Below are positions 1 through 9,300 of a stretch of DNA of 64,000 nucleotides, one piece after another; position 1 is the stretch's first letter; each line of letters starts with the position of its first letter. Source of the stretch: Bacteroidales bacterium (GTDB taxonomy: Bacteria; Bacteroidota; Bacteroidia; Bacteroidales; UBA932); NCBI GenBank assembly GCA_017962025.1, contig JAGCWD010000123.1, positions 1 to 64,000 on the forward strand, in the 5' to 3' direction. The notes under the pieces are model-generated. The model was not told the origin of the DNA, did no database searches, and saw nothing but the letters and a program-made list of their open reading frames with translations. The position numbers were made by a program, and so were the translations under genes.

Positions 1-1193
1 GCTTTTACAAACGACTCCGCTTCTTCCATCGTGTTGTAAGGGGCTAGAGATACTCTGATCATGCCCGTAACCCCAAACCGGTCCATAAGTGGTTCTGCAC
101 ACATCTGCCCCGACCTGACTGCTACTCCCATCTTGTCCAGAATCAGGGCAAGGTCCTCATGATGAGCACCTTCCACTACGAAAGAATAGAGAGGTATCTT
201 CACTTCTGTTCCACGTGGAACGCCGAATAATTTCACTATTTTAGACCGTAGGGCAGAATATAAAAATTCTCCGACAGCCTCTATATCTTTATGAATTTCG
301 TCGTCATTTAACATCTGTCCCAGGAAAGCGATAGAATCCTTAAGGGTCGGTACGGCATTTATGTTCTGGGTTCCTGCTTCAAACTTCCCTGGAAGAGGGG
401 CATAAGTGCTTCCCGAGAATTTTACAGAACCAATCATCTCTCCCCCACCCATAAATGGAACCATCTGCTCAAGCCACTTCTTCTTTCCATAAAGGACGCC
501 GGTTCCGGTGGCAGCATAAAGCTTATGCCCGGAGAAAGCATAGAAGTCGCAATCCATATCTTGAACATCGGCTCCTACATGGACTATTCCCTGGGCACCG
601 TCTACTAAAACGGGGCAACCGGCTGAGTGACAAATATTTACAATCTCTTTAACAGGGTTGATTATGCCAAGGACATTTGAAACTTGAGTTACTGCCACAA
701 GTTTTGTCCTCGGGGATATAAGGGCTTTGAGGTCATCAATCTTGAGGTGGCCTTCATCGTCAATTCCAAGGACTTTAAGTATGGCATTCTTTCTCTCACA
801 GAGCAATTGCCATGGAACGATGTTGGAATGGTGTTCTTCTTCTGTGACAATGATCTCATCACCCTCGTGGACGAATGTTTCACCGAACGAATACGCGACA
901 AGGTTGATAGAAGCGGTCGTTCCAGACGTAAACACTATCTCTTCCCTGGAACCGGCATTTATGAAACCTCGGACAGCATCACGGGTGCTTTCATATTCCT
1001 CCGTGGCATCGGAGGCAAGCTTGTGCACGGCACGATGAATATTGGCGTTGGCACCAAGCGCCAGGCTGTCCATCCTTTTAATTGCACTTTCCAACCGTTG
1101 GGATGTCGCAGCATTGTCGAAATAGACCAGCGGATGTCCGTAAACCTGCTGCTGCAGGGCCGGAAACATGCCCCTTATGTCATTAATTGTCAT
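1..1193 (-). CDS. sufS: SufS-type cysteine desulfurase (partial, 3' end beyond window)
   Basis: PLP-dependent class V aminotransferase that takes sulfur from cysteine for Fe-S cluster assembly in the cytoplasm. The reverse strand reads open from ATG at 1193 to the left edge, giving about 397 residues. Family members have about 405, so only a few C-terminal residues are missing. Seen: the SGHK motif with the Schiff-base lysine near residue 224, an EEHHSN segment near 119-124, and the catalytic-cysteine motif RSGQMCAEPLM with Cys near 365. The RxGxxCAxPLM form, rather than the IscS/NifS loop, points to the SufS/CsdA group. It is divergent from ruvA and has its own -7 element. Other suf genes are not in the window and could lie beyond the left edge. 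The start gives the usual N-terminus up to the DNAAT motif. Confidence 0.93.
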   Translation of the reverse strand, partial: MTINDIRGMFPALQQQVYGHPLVYFDNAATSQRLESAIKRMDSLALGANANIHRAVHKLASDATEEYESTRDAVRGFINAGSREEIVFTSGTTASINLVAYSFGETFVHEGDEIIVTEEEHHSNIVPWQLLCERKNAILKVLGIDDEGHLKIDDLKALISPRTKLVAVTQVSNVLGIINPVKEIVNICHSAGCPVLVDGAQGIVHVGADVQDMDCDFYAFSGHKLYAATGTGVLYGKKKWLEQMVPFMGGGEMIGSVKFSGSTYAPLPGKFEAGTQNINAVPTLKDSIAFLGQMLNDDEIHKDIEAVGEFLYSALRSKIVKLFGVPRGTEVKIPLYSFVVEGAHHEDLALILDKMGVAVRSGQMCAEPLMDRFGVTGMIRVSLAPYNTMEEAESFVK

Positions 1194-1217
1194 TTTAGAA
1201 TACAAATGATGTAAATA

Positions 1218-1225
1218 CAAATTTA
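1218..1225 (-). promoter_or_regulatory. -7 promoter element for sufS
   Basis: TAAATTTG on the minus strand matches the Bacteroidota -7 consensus TAnnTTTG, 25 bases ahead of the sufS ATG. No clear TTTG -33 box was found. Confidence 0.5.
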
Positions 1226-1236
1226 ACAATTATTCG

Positions 1237-1244
1237 TAAATTTG
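1237..1244 (+). promoter_or_regulatory. -7 promoter element for ruvA
   Basis: TAAATTTG matches TAnnTTTG and ends 20 bases before the ruvA ATG. It lies back to back with the sufS element, so this short gap holds divergent promoters. Confidence 0.55.
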
Positions 1245-1264
1245 AGCATTGAAAACCTCTGGAT

Positions 1265-1855
1265 ATGATCGACTACATAAAGGGAACAATTGCGGAACTC
1301 TCCCCCGCTGAACTCGTGCTTGAAAACAACGGGATTGGCTATGGTATCCTGATTTCCTTGCAGACTTTCCAGGCTCTTCAGGAAAAGAAGGAAGCAAAGG
1401 TCTATATTTTCCACTATCTTCGTGAAGACATGGAGGAATATTATGGTTTTGCGACGAAGGATGAGAGAGAGTTGTTTGAGTTGCTTATCAGTGTTTCCGG
1501 AATTGGAGTGGCCTCTGCCAGAATGATGCTGTCCTCCCTTTCTGCTGAAGAGATCCGTCAGGCAATCCTTTCCGAGGATGTGGCAAGAATAAAGAGCATT
1601 AAGGGAATCGGAGTAAAGAGCGCCCAGAGGATGATCATTGAACTCAAGGACAAGATCGTCAAGGGTGAGGGTGCAGACTCTGCTGAATTATTCGGTGGGG
1701 CTGCCCGCAACGAAATCGTCGAAGAAGCCTCCCGCGCCCTTGTCATGCTAGGTTTCTCCAAGCCCGCTGTTAACAAAGCCATCCAAGCTATTCTCAAGGC
1801 AAATCCCAACGCCAAAGTCGAGCAAATCATCAAGTCCGCCCTACAAATGATGTAG
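1265..1855 (+). CDS. ruvA: Holliday junction branch migration protein RuvA
   Basis: RuvA tetramers bind Holliday junctions and recruit the RuvB motor during recombination and repair. The product is 196 residues, the usual size. It has the N-terminal OB-fold, starting MIDYIKGTI and including GIGYGI, then helix-hairpin-helix segments (SGIGVASA near 78-85 and KGIGVKSAQR near 114-123), and a C-terminal three-helix RuvB-binding domain after about 150. The ATG at 1265 is the natural start and has a -7 element just upstream. ruvB lies about 12.4 kb away on the other strand, so the ruv genes are not an operon here, as is common in this phylum. The stop is followed directly by a large palindromic element. 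Confidence 0.96.
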   Translation: MIDYIKGTIAELSPAELVLENNGIGYGILISLQTFQALQEKKEAKVYIFHYLREDMEEYYGFATKDERELFELLISVSGIGVASARMMLSSLSAEEIRQAILSEDVARIKSIKGIGVKSAQRMIIELKDKIVKGEGADSAELFGGAARNEIVEEASRALVMLGFSKPAVNKAIQAILKANPNAKVEQIIKSALQMM

Positions 1856-1997
1856 TTTTCCTGGAGGAGTACTACCCCCTGAAACCTTCCTCGCTTCGCT
1901 CGTCACCCTTCACACTCGCTTTGCTAGCGGGCCCCTCCCTCTGGCACGGCCGAGGGTGGCCATGGGTTCCCTGGGGGCAGTACCCCTCCGGAAAAAA
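1856..1997. repeat. Palindromic element, copy A (between ruvA and mnmG stop codons)
   Basis: The 142 bases between the ruvA and mnmG stop codons form a long imperfect hairpin. Left arm 1856-1879 (TTTTCCTGGAGGAGTACTAC and following C's) pairs with right arm 1971-1997. One base is bulged, and the two sequence differences between arms become G-U pairs in the minus-strand (mnmG-sense) RNA. The loop holds CTCGCTTCGCTCG at 1890-1902 and CCGAGGGTGGC at 1950-1960. The same two blocks recur in the same order and at nearly the same spacing at 45551-45563 and 45615-45625. It probably also ends transcription or protects the 3' ends of the two convergent genes, but there is no canonical U-run after the stem. 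Confidence 0.75.
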
Positions 1998-3860
1998 CTA
2001 TCTGCCGAAATAGACCAGTAAAACGGAGATATCGGAAGGGGAGACGCCGGAAATACGAGAGGCCTGAGCGATGGTGCGGGGACGATAGCGGGAGAGCTTT
2101 TGGCGGCATTCGATAGACAGACCGGCGACCTTTTCAAAATCAAAAGCCTGCGGAATTATCAAGTTTTCTAGCCTTGCTATCTTATTAACGATAGCTTTTT
2201 CCCGTTCAATATAACCTTTATACTTGATTTCGATTTCCACAGATTCAACTACCTCTTTTGGAAAAATTGTTCCACGTGGAACAATTTTCAACAAATCTTC
2301 CAAATATATTTCCGGGCGGGCTGCGAGTTCGGCAATCTTCTTAGAATCCGTCAGGGGGGTGGAGCCAGAAGCTTGGAGATAGTCATTAACCACTTCTGGG
2401 CGAACTTTTGTTTTGTAACAGTAGTCGCTCAAAAACGTTGTTTGAGTGTACTTCTGCAGCATTTTGGTGTAACGCTCATCAGTTGCCAACCCTATTTTAT
2501 ATGACTTTTCAGTCAATCGGAAATCTGCATTATCCTGTCTGAGCAAAATCCTATATTCTGCCCTGGACGTAAACATCCGATACGGTTCATCTACTCCCTT
2601 GGTGACCAGGTCATCAATAAGAACTCCGATGTAAGATTCGTCTCTTCCAAGGATAAAAGGATCTTTTTCCTGTACCTTAAGAGCAGCGTTAATTCCGGCA
2701 AGCAAGCCCTGTGCAGCGGCTTCTTCGTATCCGGTTGTTCCATTGACCTGGCCGGCTAAATAAAGATTCTCGATATCCTTAAGTTCAAGCGTATCCTTTA
2801 ACTGGGTAGGATCGAAATAATCATATTCCACGGCATATGCCGGCTTGAATATCTTTGCTCCTTCAAGTCCTACGATAGCATGAAGGGCGTCCAATTGGAC
2901 ATCCAAAGGTAAAGAAGAAGAAAAACCTTGTAGATAATACTCATTGGTGCTCCTGCCTTCCGGCTCAAGGAACAGTTGATGAGAATCGTTATCTGGGAAA
3001 ACACGAAGTTTATCCTCTATACTCGGACAATAACGCGGACCCTTTCCGGTTATAAGACCATTAAGAAGCGGAGAATCTTTGAACCCCGAACGAAGAATGT
3101 CATGAACCTTTTCGTTTGTGTGAAGAATAAAGCATGGCATCTGGGGCTCTTTCCCTTGAACAGAAGAAGGAATATCAAGATACGAAAACCTTTCGGGTTC
3201 CGGATCTCCGAATTGCTCAAGAAGAATAGAAGTATCGATCGAGGAAATATCGATTCTCGGGGGAGTGCCGGTCTTCATCCTTCCGGTCTTGAGACCGAGA
3301 CTGGCGAGTTGTTCTGTCAGTCCATGCGAAGAAAGTTCACCTATCCTTCCTCCTTCGAAAACCGTGCGTCCGATGAAAAGTTTGCCTCCAAGGAAGGTTC
3401 CGGCGGTCAAAATAACTGCTCTAGACTTAAAAATTGCCCCGGTAGTAGTACGAACGCCGCAGATTTTTGAATTCTCAAAGAGGAATAAATTCGCAAAATC
3501 TGCGTAAATGTCTAATTTACAATTAGTTTCGAGAATTCTTCTCCAGCGCAGGGAAAAGGCCTGTTTATCACACTGTGCCCTAGGGCTCCACATGGCTGGT
3601 CCCTTGGACCTGTTGAGCATACGGAACTGCAAAGTAGTACTGTCCGTAACAAGGCCCATCTGCCCCCCAAGAGCATCTATCTCTCTGACTATCTGGCCTT
3701 TAGCTATACCGCCTATGGCTGGATTGCAAGACATTCTCGCAAAACTGCTAAGATCCGCATTGAGCAAAAGGACGGAACAACCAAGGTTTGCTGCAGCCAT
3801 TGCGGCCTCACAACCGGCGTGACCGCCTCCAACGACTATTATGTCATAAAAAGCATCCAT
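1998..3860 (-). CDS. mnmG: tRNA uridine-5-carboxymethylaminomethyl modification enzyme MnmG
   Basis: FAD protein that works with MnmE to build the cmnm5 group on U34 of certain tRNAs. It is 620 residues, the full family length. Seen: the N-terminal dinucleotide fold with GGGHAG at about residues 11-16, the family motif [12 protein letters not shown] near 45-56, an AGTFLGG segment, and the C-terminal helical MnmE/tRNA-binding domain ending [10 protein letters not shown]. It is followed in the reverse direction by palindromic element copy A. ybeY lies 5 bases upstream on the same strand, so the two are probably cotranscribed from the ybeY promoter. Confidence 0.97.
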   Translation of the reverse strand: MDAFYDIIVVGGGHAGCEAAMAAANLGCSVLLLNADLSSFARMSCNPAIGGIAKGQIVREIDALGGQMGLVTDSTTLQFRMLNRSKGPAMWSPRAQCDKQAFSLRWRRILETNCKLDIYADFANLFLFENSKICGVRTTTGAIFKSRAVILTAGTFLGGKLFIGRTVFEGGRIGELSSHGLTEQLASLGLKTGRMKTGTPPRIDISSIDTSILLEQFGDPEPERFSYLDIPSSVQGKEPQMPCFILHTNEKVHDILRSGFKDSPLLNGLITGKGPRYCPSIEDKLRVFPDNDSHQLFLEPEGRSTNEYYLQGFSSSLPLDVQLDALHAIVGLEGAKIFKPAYAVEYDYFDPTQLKDTLELKDIENLYLAGQVNGTTGYEEAAAQGLLAGINAALKVQEKDPFILGRDESYIGVLIDDLVTKGVDEPYRMFTSRAEYRILLRQDNADFRLTEKSYKIGLATDERYTKMLQKYTQTTFLSDYCYKTKVRPEVVNDYLQASGSTPLTDSKKIAELAARPEIYLEDLLKIVPRGTIFPKEVVESVEIEIKYKGYIEREKAIVNKIARLENLIIPQAFDFEKVAGLSIECRQKLSRYRPRTIAQASRISGVSPSDISVLLVYFGR

Positions 3861-3865
3861 TTAGA

Positions 3866-4285
3866 TCAGACGGACTCGCGGAATTTGAGATAATAGTCTT
3901 CCTTCTGGTGAATCTCTTTTTCCTCCTCGGGAGTGTGATCATCATAACCGATCAGATGAAGCAGGCCGTGAACGATTACACGATGAAGTTCCTCTTCAAA
4001 CTCGGCTCCATATTCAATGGCATTCTCGCGAACCGAATCAACACTTATAAAAAGATCTCCGGAAAGCTTATTCCCCTCGCAATAATCAAAAGTAATGATA
4101 TCGGTGAAATAGTCATGCTGGAGATACCGCATGTTGACATCAAGGATATAATTGTCAGAACAAAATATTATGTTAATATCACCAATCGTTCTGATTTCGC
4201 TTCCGGCAACAAACTTAAGCCAACGGTTATTGGCCAATTTATCCTTGAAAACGAACTTGACATCCTCACAATAGTACCTGATCAT
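3866..4285 (-). CDS. ybeY: Endoribonuclease YbeY (16S rRNA maturation/ribosome quality control)
   Basis: Single-strand-specific metallo-endoribonuclease needed for 16S rRNA 3'-end maturation. It is 139 residues, typical of the short form in this phylum. The zinc motif HGLLHLIGYDDH is at 106-117. His106 and His110 are the first two ligands. The third position (+10 from the first His) is Asp116, which agrees with my recollection that Bacteroidota members have Asp where E. coli has His. It is the first gene of the ybeY-mnmG pair and diverges from the TonB gene. Confidence 0.93.
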   Translation of the reverse strand: MIRYYCEDVKFVFKDKLANNRWLKFVAGSEIRTIGDINIIFCSDNYILDVNMRYLQHDYFTDIITFDYCEGNKLSGDLFISVDSVRENAIEYGAEFEEELHRVIVHGLLHLIGYDDHTPEEEKEIHQKEDYYLKFRESV

Positions 4286-4300
4286 GGCTTAAAGTTTCCA

Positions 4301-4308
4301 CAAATCTA
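4301..4308 (-). promoter_or_regulatory. -7 promoter element for ybeY-mnmG
   Basis: TAGATTTG on the minus strand fits TAnnTTTG, 16 bases upstream of the ybeY ATG. Confidence 0.5.
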
Positions 4309-4327
4309 CAACTATTAATTCAAAAAA

Positions 4328-4358
4328 TTTGAAATGAAAATTATTATTTATAACTTTG
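4328..4358 (+). promoter_or_regulatory. Promoter of the TonB gene (TTTG-N19-TAACTTTG)
   Basis: A TTTG -33 box at 4328-4331 and TAACTTTG at 4351-4358 are separated by 19 bp, a full match to the Bacteroidota housekeeping promoter. The gene starts 33 bases downstream. Confidence 0.7.
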
Positions 4359-4390
4359 AAAGCCTTATTGGATATTTAATACTCTGAAAT

Positions 4391-5080
4391 ATGGAAGTTA
4401 AGAAAACCGAAAAAGCCAATCTTGAGAACAGGAGACTGCTCTTCACTGAGATCGGACTCGTTGCTTCGCTTCTTCTTGTCTGGGGAGCTTTCTCCTACGG
4501 AACAAAGGAAAAGACCGTCGCTGTCTTCGGGCCCGAAGATCAAATCGTGGAAGTAGAGGAAATGGTTCCTATCACCCAGGAGACCCCTCCGCCGCCGCCA
4601 GATGCACCTCAGATTCCTGTACTGTCAGACCAGATCGACATCGTCGAGGATGACATCAAGGTGGAAGACAAGTTCATGAGCCTTGAGGATGACGCCAATC
4701 TAGGCGTTGAGATCATGGACTATGTTGAAGAAGTTAAGGAGGAAGTTGTTGAAGAAGAGGCGATTCCCTTCCAGCTGGTTGAGGAGAAACCTTCATTCAA
4801 CGGTGGCGATGCTAACGAGTTCTCAAAGTGGGTTAACTCCAAGCTCGTCTATCCTGAGATTGCAAAGGAGAACGGTGTCCAGGGTCGTGTAACCCTTCAG
4901 TTCACGGTCGAAAAGGACGGTTCCGTTACCAATGTAAAGGTTCTCCGCGGTGTTGATTCCTCTCTTGACAAAGAGGCTGTCAGGGTTGTGCAGAGCTCTC
5001 CGAAGTGGAAGCCCGGCAAGCAGCGTGACCGGCCAGTCAAGGTTACCTACACCTTCCCCGTTATCTTCCAGCTCCGCTAA
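4391..5080 (+). CDS. TonB family energy transducer
   Basis: Inner-membrane-anchored protein that carries proton-motive energy to TonB-dependent outer-membrane transporters. It is 229 residues. A cytoplasmic tail is followed by one membrane segment at about 16-37, a proline-rich and acidic periplasmic stretch (PPPPPDAP near 62-69, then many Glu/Val residues), and a C-terminal TonB domain at about 140-229 with YPEIAKENGVQGRVTLQF and the final FPVIFQLR. It has its own promoter and terminator, so it is monocistronic, with no exbB/exbD beside it. Its transporter partners cannot be told from the context. Confidence 0.93.
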   Translation: MEVKKTEKANLENRRLLFTEIGLVASLLLVWGAFSYGTKEKTVAVFGPEDQIVEVEEMVPITQETPPPPPDAPQIPVLSDQIDIVEDDIKVEDKFMSLEDDANLGVEIMDYVEEVKEEVVEEEAIPFQLVEEKPSFNGGDANEFSKWVNSKLVYPEIAKENGVQGRVTLQFTVEKDGSVTNVKVLRGVDSSLDKEAVRVVQSSPKWKPGKQRDRPVKVTYTFPVIFQLR

Positions 5081-5097
5081 TCACGGAACAGAATTTC

Positions 5098-5128
5098 AAA
5101 AAGGCTGTCCTACCGGATGGCCTTTTTT
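5098..5128 (+). terminator. Rho-independent terminator after the TonB gene
   Basis: AAAAAGGC and GGCCTTTTTT flank an inner GTCC/GGA pairing, giving a hairpin followed by a T-run 18 bases after the stop codon. Confidence 0.8.
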
Positions 5129-5177
5129 GATAAGATTCCTTACGGCAATAGATTCTTCACAACGTTTAGAGTTTAGA

Positions 5178-6362
5178 ATGACAGAAGAAAAGATAGAAAA
5201 AGCAATCTTTGTCGGAATAATCCGGCAGAATGAAGACGAACGCAAGGTAATGGAATACCTTGACGAATTGGAGTTCCTGGCCGAAACGGCCGGAGCCACC
5301 GGAGACCGGAAGTTCGTCCAACGGCTTGACAAGCCGGAAAAAGCAACCTATATAAGAAGCGGAAAACTTCAAGAAATTGCCGATTACTGCGAAGAAAATG
5401 AGATCGCGTACGTCATTTTCGACGACGAACTCACCGGAATGCAGCAAAGGAACATAGAGAAGGTTATCAAGTGCGGTTCTGTCATAGACAGGACCAGCCT
5501 TATCCTTGAAATATTCGCCCAGAGGGCTAAGACCTCCTATGCGAAGATGCAGGTCGAGCTCGCCCGTTACAACTACATGCTTCCGCGCTTGGCAGGCATG
5601 TGGACCCACCTTGAGAGACAGAGAGGAGGTATGGGCACCAGGGGTGGTATGGGTGAAACCCAGATAGAAATCGACCGTCGTATCGTAAAGGAAAGGATAT
5701 CAAGGCTTAAGGAACAGCTAAAGAAGGTTGACCGGCAGATGGCCACTCAGAGGAGTAACCGTGGATCCATGGTACGCCTGTCTCTTGTTGGGTACACAAA
5801 TGTAGGGAAGAGTACCATAATGAACCTTCTGGCGAAGTCAGATGTCTTCGCAGAAAACAAACTCTTCGCTACCCTGGACACTACGGTAAGGAAGGTGGTG
5901 ATTGAGAATGTTCCCTTCCTTCTCAGCGACACCGTCGGCTTTATCAGGAAACTTCCTACCCAACTGGTGGAAGCATTCAAAAGTACCCTTGATGAAGTTA
6001 GGGAGGCAGATATCCTTCTCCACGTAGTGGACATCTCACATCCTGGTTTCGAAGAGCAGATGGAAGTCGTTGAAAAAACGCTTCGTGACATCGGCGCTGC
6101 CAACAAGCCTGTATATGTGATTTTCAACAAGATAGATGCTTATGAATACGAGGAATATGACGAATTCTCGCTTTCTCCTAAAGGAAAGGAAAACCTTACC
6201 CTGGACGAATTGAAAAACACTTGGATCGCCCAGGCAAAGACTCCTTGCATCTTCATGTCGGCAATTAACAGGACAAATATAGAGAAACTCCGCAGCGACA
6301 TCTATAAGATGGTTGCGGAGATTCATGCGGGACGCTATCCATTCAACAACTTCCTGTGGTAG
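5178..6362 (+). CDS. hflX: GTPase HflX
   Basis: Ribosome-associated GTPase that splits stalled or stressed 70S ribosomes. From the ATG at 5178 it is 394 residues. The reading frame runs further upstream, but that part crosses the TonB gene and its terminator, so MTEEKIEKAIFVGI is the sensible start. Seen: the HflX N-terminal domain with the GGMGTRGGMGETQIE signature, a coiled linker, P-loop GYTNVGKST near 204-212, switch DTVGFIRKLP, and NKID as G4 motif. Although it follows the TonB gene on the same strand, the terminator between them suggests separate transcription. Confidence 0.95.
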   Translation: MTEEKIEKAIFVGIIRQNEDERKVMEYLDELEFLAETAGATGDRKFVQRLDKPEKATYIRSGKLQEIADYCEENEIAYVIFDDELTGMQQRNIEKVIKCGSVIDRTSLILEIFAQRAKTSYAKMQVELARYNYMLPRLAGMWTHLERQRGGMGTRGGMGETQIEIDRRIVKERISRLKEQLKKVDRQMATQRSNRGSMVRLSLVGYTNVGKSTIMNLLAKSDVFAENKLFATLDTTVRKVVIENVPFLLSDTVGFIRKLPTQLVEAFKSTLDEVREADILLHVVDISHPGFEEQMEVVEKTLRDIGAANKPVYVIFNKIDAYEYEEYDEFSLSPKGKENLTLDELKNTWIAQAKTPCIFMSAINRTNIEKLRSDIYKMVAEIHAGRYPFNNFLW

Positions 6363-6387
6363 CCTCCCCCTTTGTTTCTGGTTATAT

Positions 6388-9300
6388 TTACTGGCCTTTC
6401 TTTATAGACGCAGCATAATCCTTAGGCAGCACTCCATACTGTGCCTGGAAGCATTTTGAAAAATAGGATGCAGAGTTGAATCCTACCATAACACTTATTT
6501 CTGAAATAGGGTAGCGGTCTTCTACAAGCAAATCTGCCGCCCTTTTAAGTCTCTCATAACGAATAAGTTCTGAAGGGCCCATATCCAACAGACCCTTGAT
6601 TTTCCTGTAGAAAGAGGATCGGCTCAAGAACATCAACTGAGCAAATTCGTCCATATTGAATTCTGGATCAGAATAGTGCTCTGCTATTACTGCATCCATC
6701 TTCTCAATGAATTTGCGGTCTTCCTGGCTTCCCGATTGCTCAGCAGAAAGAGCAAGGGGTGATTTCATAAAGAGTTGCTGCAGTTTGCGGCGGTTTTCCA
6801 ACTGGTTGGCTACGCTGGCCATGAGGTATTGGATGGAGAACGGTTTCTCGATGTAGGCGTCTGCGCCTGCATTCAATCCACCGATCTTTGATTCGACATC
6901 TGTCTTTGCAGTAAGCAGTATCACAGGAATATGACTGAAACGCAAATCAGACTTGACCTTGCCGCACAGTTCTATTCCATCCATCCGCGGCATCATGACG
7001 TCGCTAACTATGACGTGGATTATATTTTCTGAGAGAACCCTTATTGCCTCTTCCCCGTCTCCTGCCACGTAAACAGTATAAAGACCTCTCAATTTCTGGA
7101 ATATGAACAGTCGGAGGTCCTCGTTATCCTCAACGACCAAAACAGCTTGTCGCTGGTCTGATTCATCAGAAAGCACAGCCTCTTCCACATAATCAAGGTC
7201 TTCATGAACCTGGGTGCTTTCTGCCCGGTAGCCGGCTTGTTTCATTGGAAGCGACAGGGAAAAAATGTTCTTGTTGGAGTCCGGGACCATAACAAGGGTT
7301 CCACCATGAAGTTCAGCGAGCGAACGGGAGAAAGGAAGGCCGATTCCGGATCCTGAATGCGAATCTGGAACGGCTTCGTACCTGAAGAAGGGTTTGAATA
7401 TGTCGTCGCGGAGAGATTCGGGTATCAGGTTTCCGTCATTTTCAACTGTCAAAGAGAAAAATGGTTCGCCGTCTTTTGAATAATCTTTCAACCTGACCGT
7501 AATGTTGGTTTCTCCGTATTTCACGGCATTCCCAATCAGGTTGTCAAGTATAGTCTTGAAGGCATCCTCGTTTACAAAGGCGGTTATCCCTCCTTGTACA
7601 AAGTCTTTTTCTATTGAAAGACCATTCTTCTTGATAGCAGGCATGAAACGCTCCACAGCCCCCTCAACAAGAGGAAGTATATCACATTTCTTGAATGTCA
7701 ACTGGTAGCCACCCTTTTCTATTTTCCGGAAAGTAAGAAGTTGGTTGGACAGGCGAAGAAGGTTCTCGGAATTCCTTTTCATTATCTCGAGATCCGTGCG
7801 GATTTCCGGATCCAGGGTTTTCTTTTCAAGAATACCTTCAAGAGGACCGTCTATCAACGAAAGGGGAGTACGTATCTCGTGCGCTACATTTGTAAAGAAG
7901 TCTATCTTCGACTTATATGTTTCCCTCTCGCTTTCTATCAAAAGGCGCTGGTGGGCATACTTCTGAAGCAGCCTGAAAACAAGGGCGGCAAGGATGGCGT
8001 AAAGGAGGAACGCCCACCAAGAAAGATAAAAAGGAGGTTTAACCCTGATTTCAAAGGAAAGTCCTTCCTTGTCAACATAAGCATCCGCAATGCGCGCCTT
8101 GAATGAATAATTGCCTGAAGGGAGTCTTGAATATGAAACTTCTCCGCTCGAGGGCAAGAGTATCCACTGATCCTCCAAACCTTCCATCATGTATTCTATC
8201 GGATACATGTGCTTGTTCTGGTAACAAAGGGCGGCAAGGGATATTGAGAAAGAATTCTGCCGGTTGTCAAGTACAATCCTATCACCGGGCAGTATGGTGC
8301 CCTCCGGTGTTGTGAAATCCGTCACAACCAACTTGGGTTCAAAGGCAGGACGCTCGAACTTATTCGTATCGAACCTTATAAAACCTTCTATGGTTCCCAG
8401 ATACAGGATTCCATTTTCATCTAGAAAGGCCGAACCAGAACTGAATTGGTTGGTAGGAAGTCCACTGTCTTCCGTAATGACCAGCATTTCTTTCCTATTA
8501 GGAGAAATGCGATAGAGTCCATTGTTGGTTGTCATCCAAATTGCCCCTTTGTGGTCCTCCACTATGTCATAAACGGTCGTACACGGACGGGAAAACAGCT
8601 CGTAATAAGACAAGAAAGTTTTTGATTCCCTCTCAAACTTGCAGATTCCTCCGCCCTGGGTGGTAATCCAGACATTGTTTTCTCCGTCTTCAGAAATACC
8701 GAGGGCTTGGCCGAAAGGGATGGTTCCTCCGTTAAGGTCTTCCTGTGAATAATGTGACCAGCTGCCGTCCGACTCATGGCACCATACGCCGTTTGCGTCG
8801 GTAGCAATCCAGACATTCCCAAGATGGTCTTCCTTAATGTTGAATATAAAATAATGCTCCAGTTCGGGTATCTCGCGGAAACTGTCAGTCTCTTTTTCAT
8901 ATTCCAAAAGTCCGTACCTTGTGCCCAGAAGAACCTTCCCAGAAGAAAGATGACAGATGGAAAACACTCCGTTGTCTTTCAGGACTGTACTTCTCTCTCC
9001 CGTATATGAGCGGATACCCTTGCGGGTGTTCACGTCAAATATCCTTAAACCATCCGTAAAGGATCCCACCCAGATGGTTCCATCTATTTCACAAAGAGCA
9101 TGTACATTTTTGAAAGCCCTGCTTTCCTCTATGTAATCAATGGTCCCATTATCCGAATTGAAAACCGCGAGGCCGCCATCTTCTGATGAAACCCAGATAT
9201 TGCCAAGCGGATCCTTGCAGAATTCTCGTATCCTTTTCCCTTGCAGCCCAGAAGGAGAGCCGTCAGGATAGTATTTTTCGAAGTATGAAGAAGACTTCGA

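Noticed and set aside
4950..5177. Extended N-terminus for HflX
   Set aside because: The frame runs back through the TonB gene and its terminator; the ATG at 5178 gives the normal family start.
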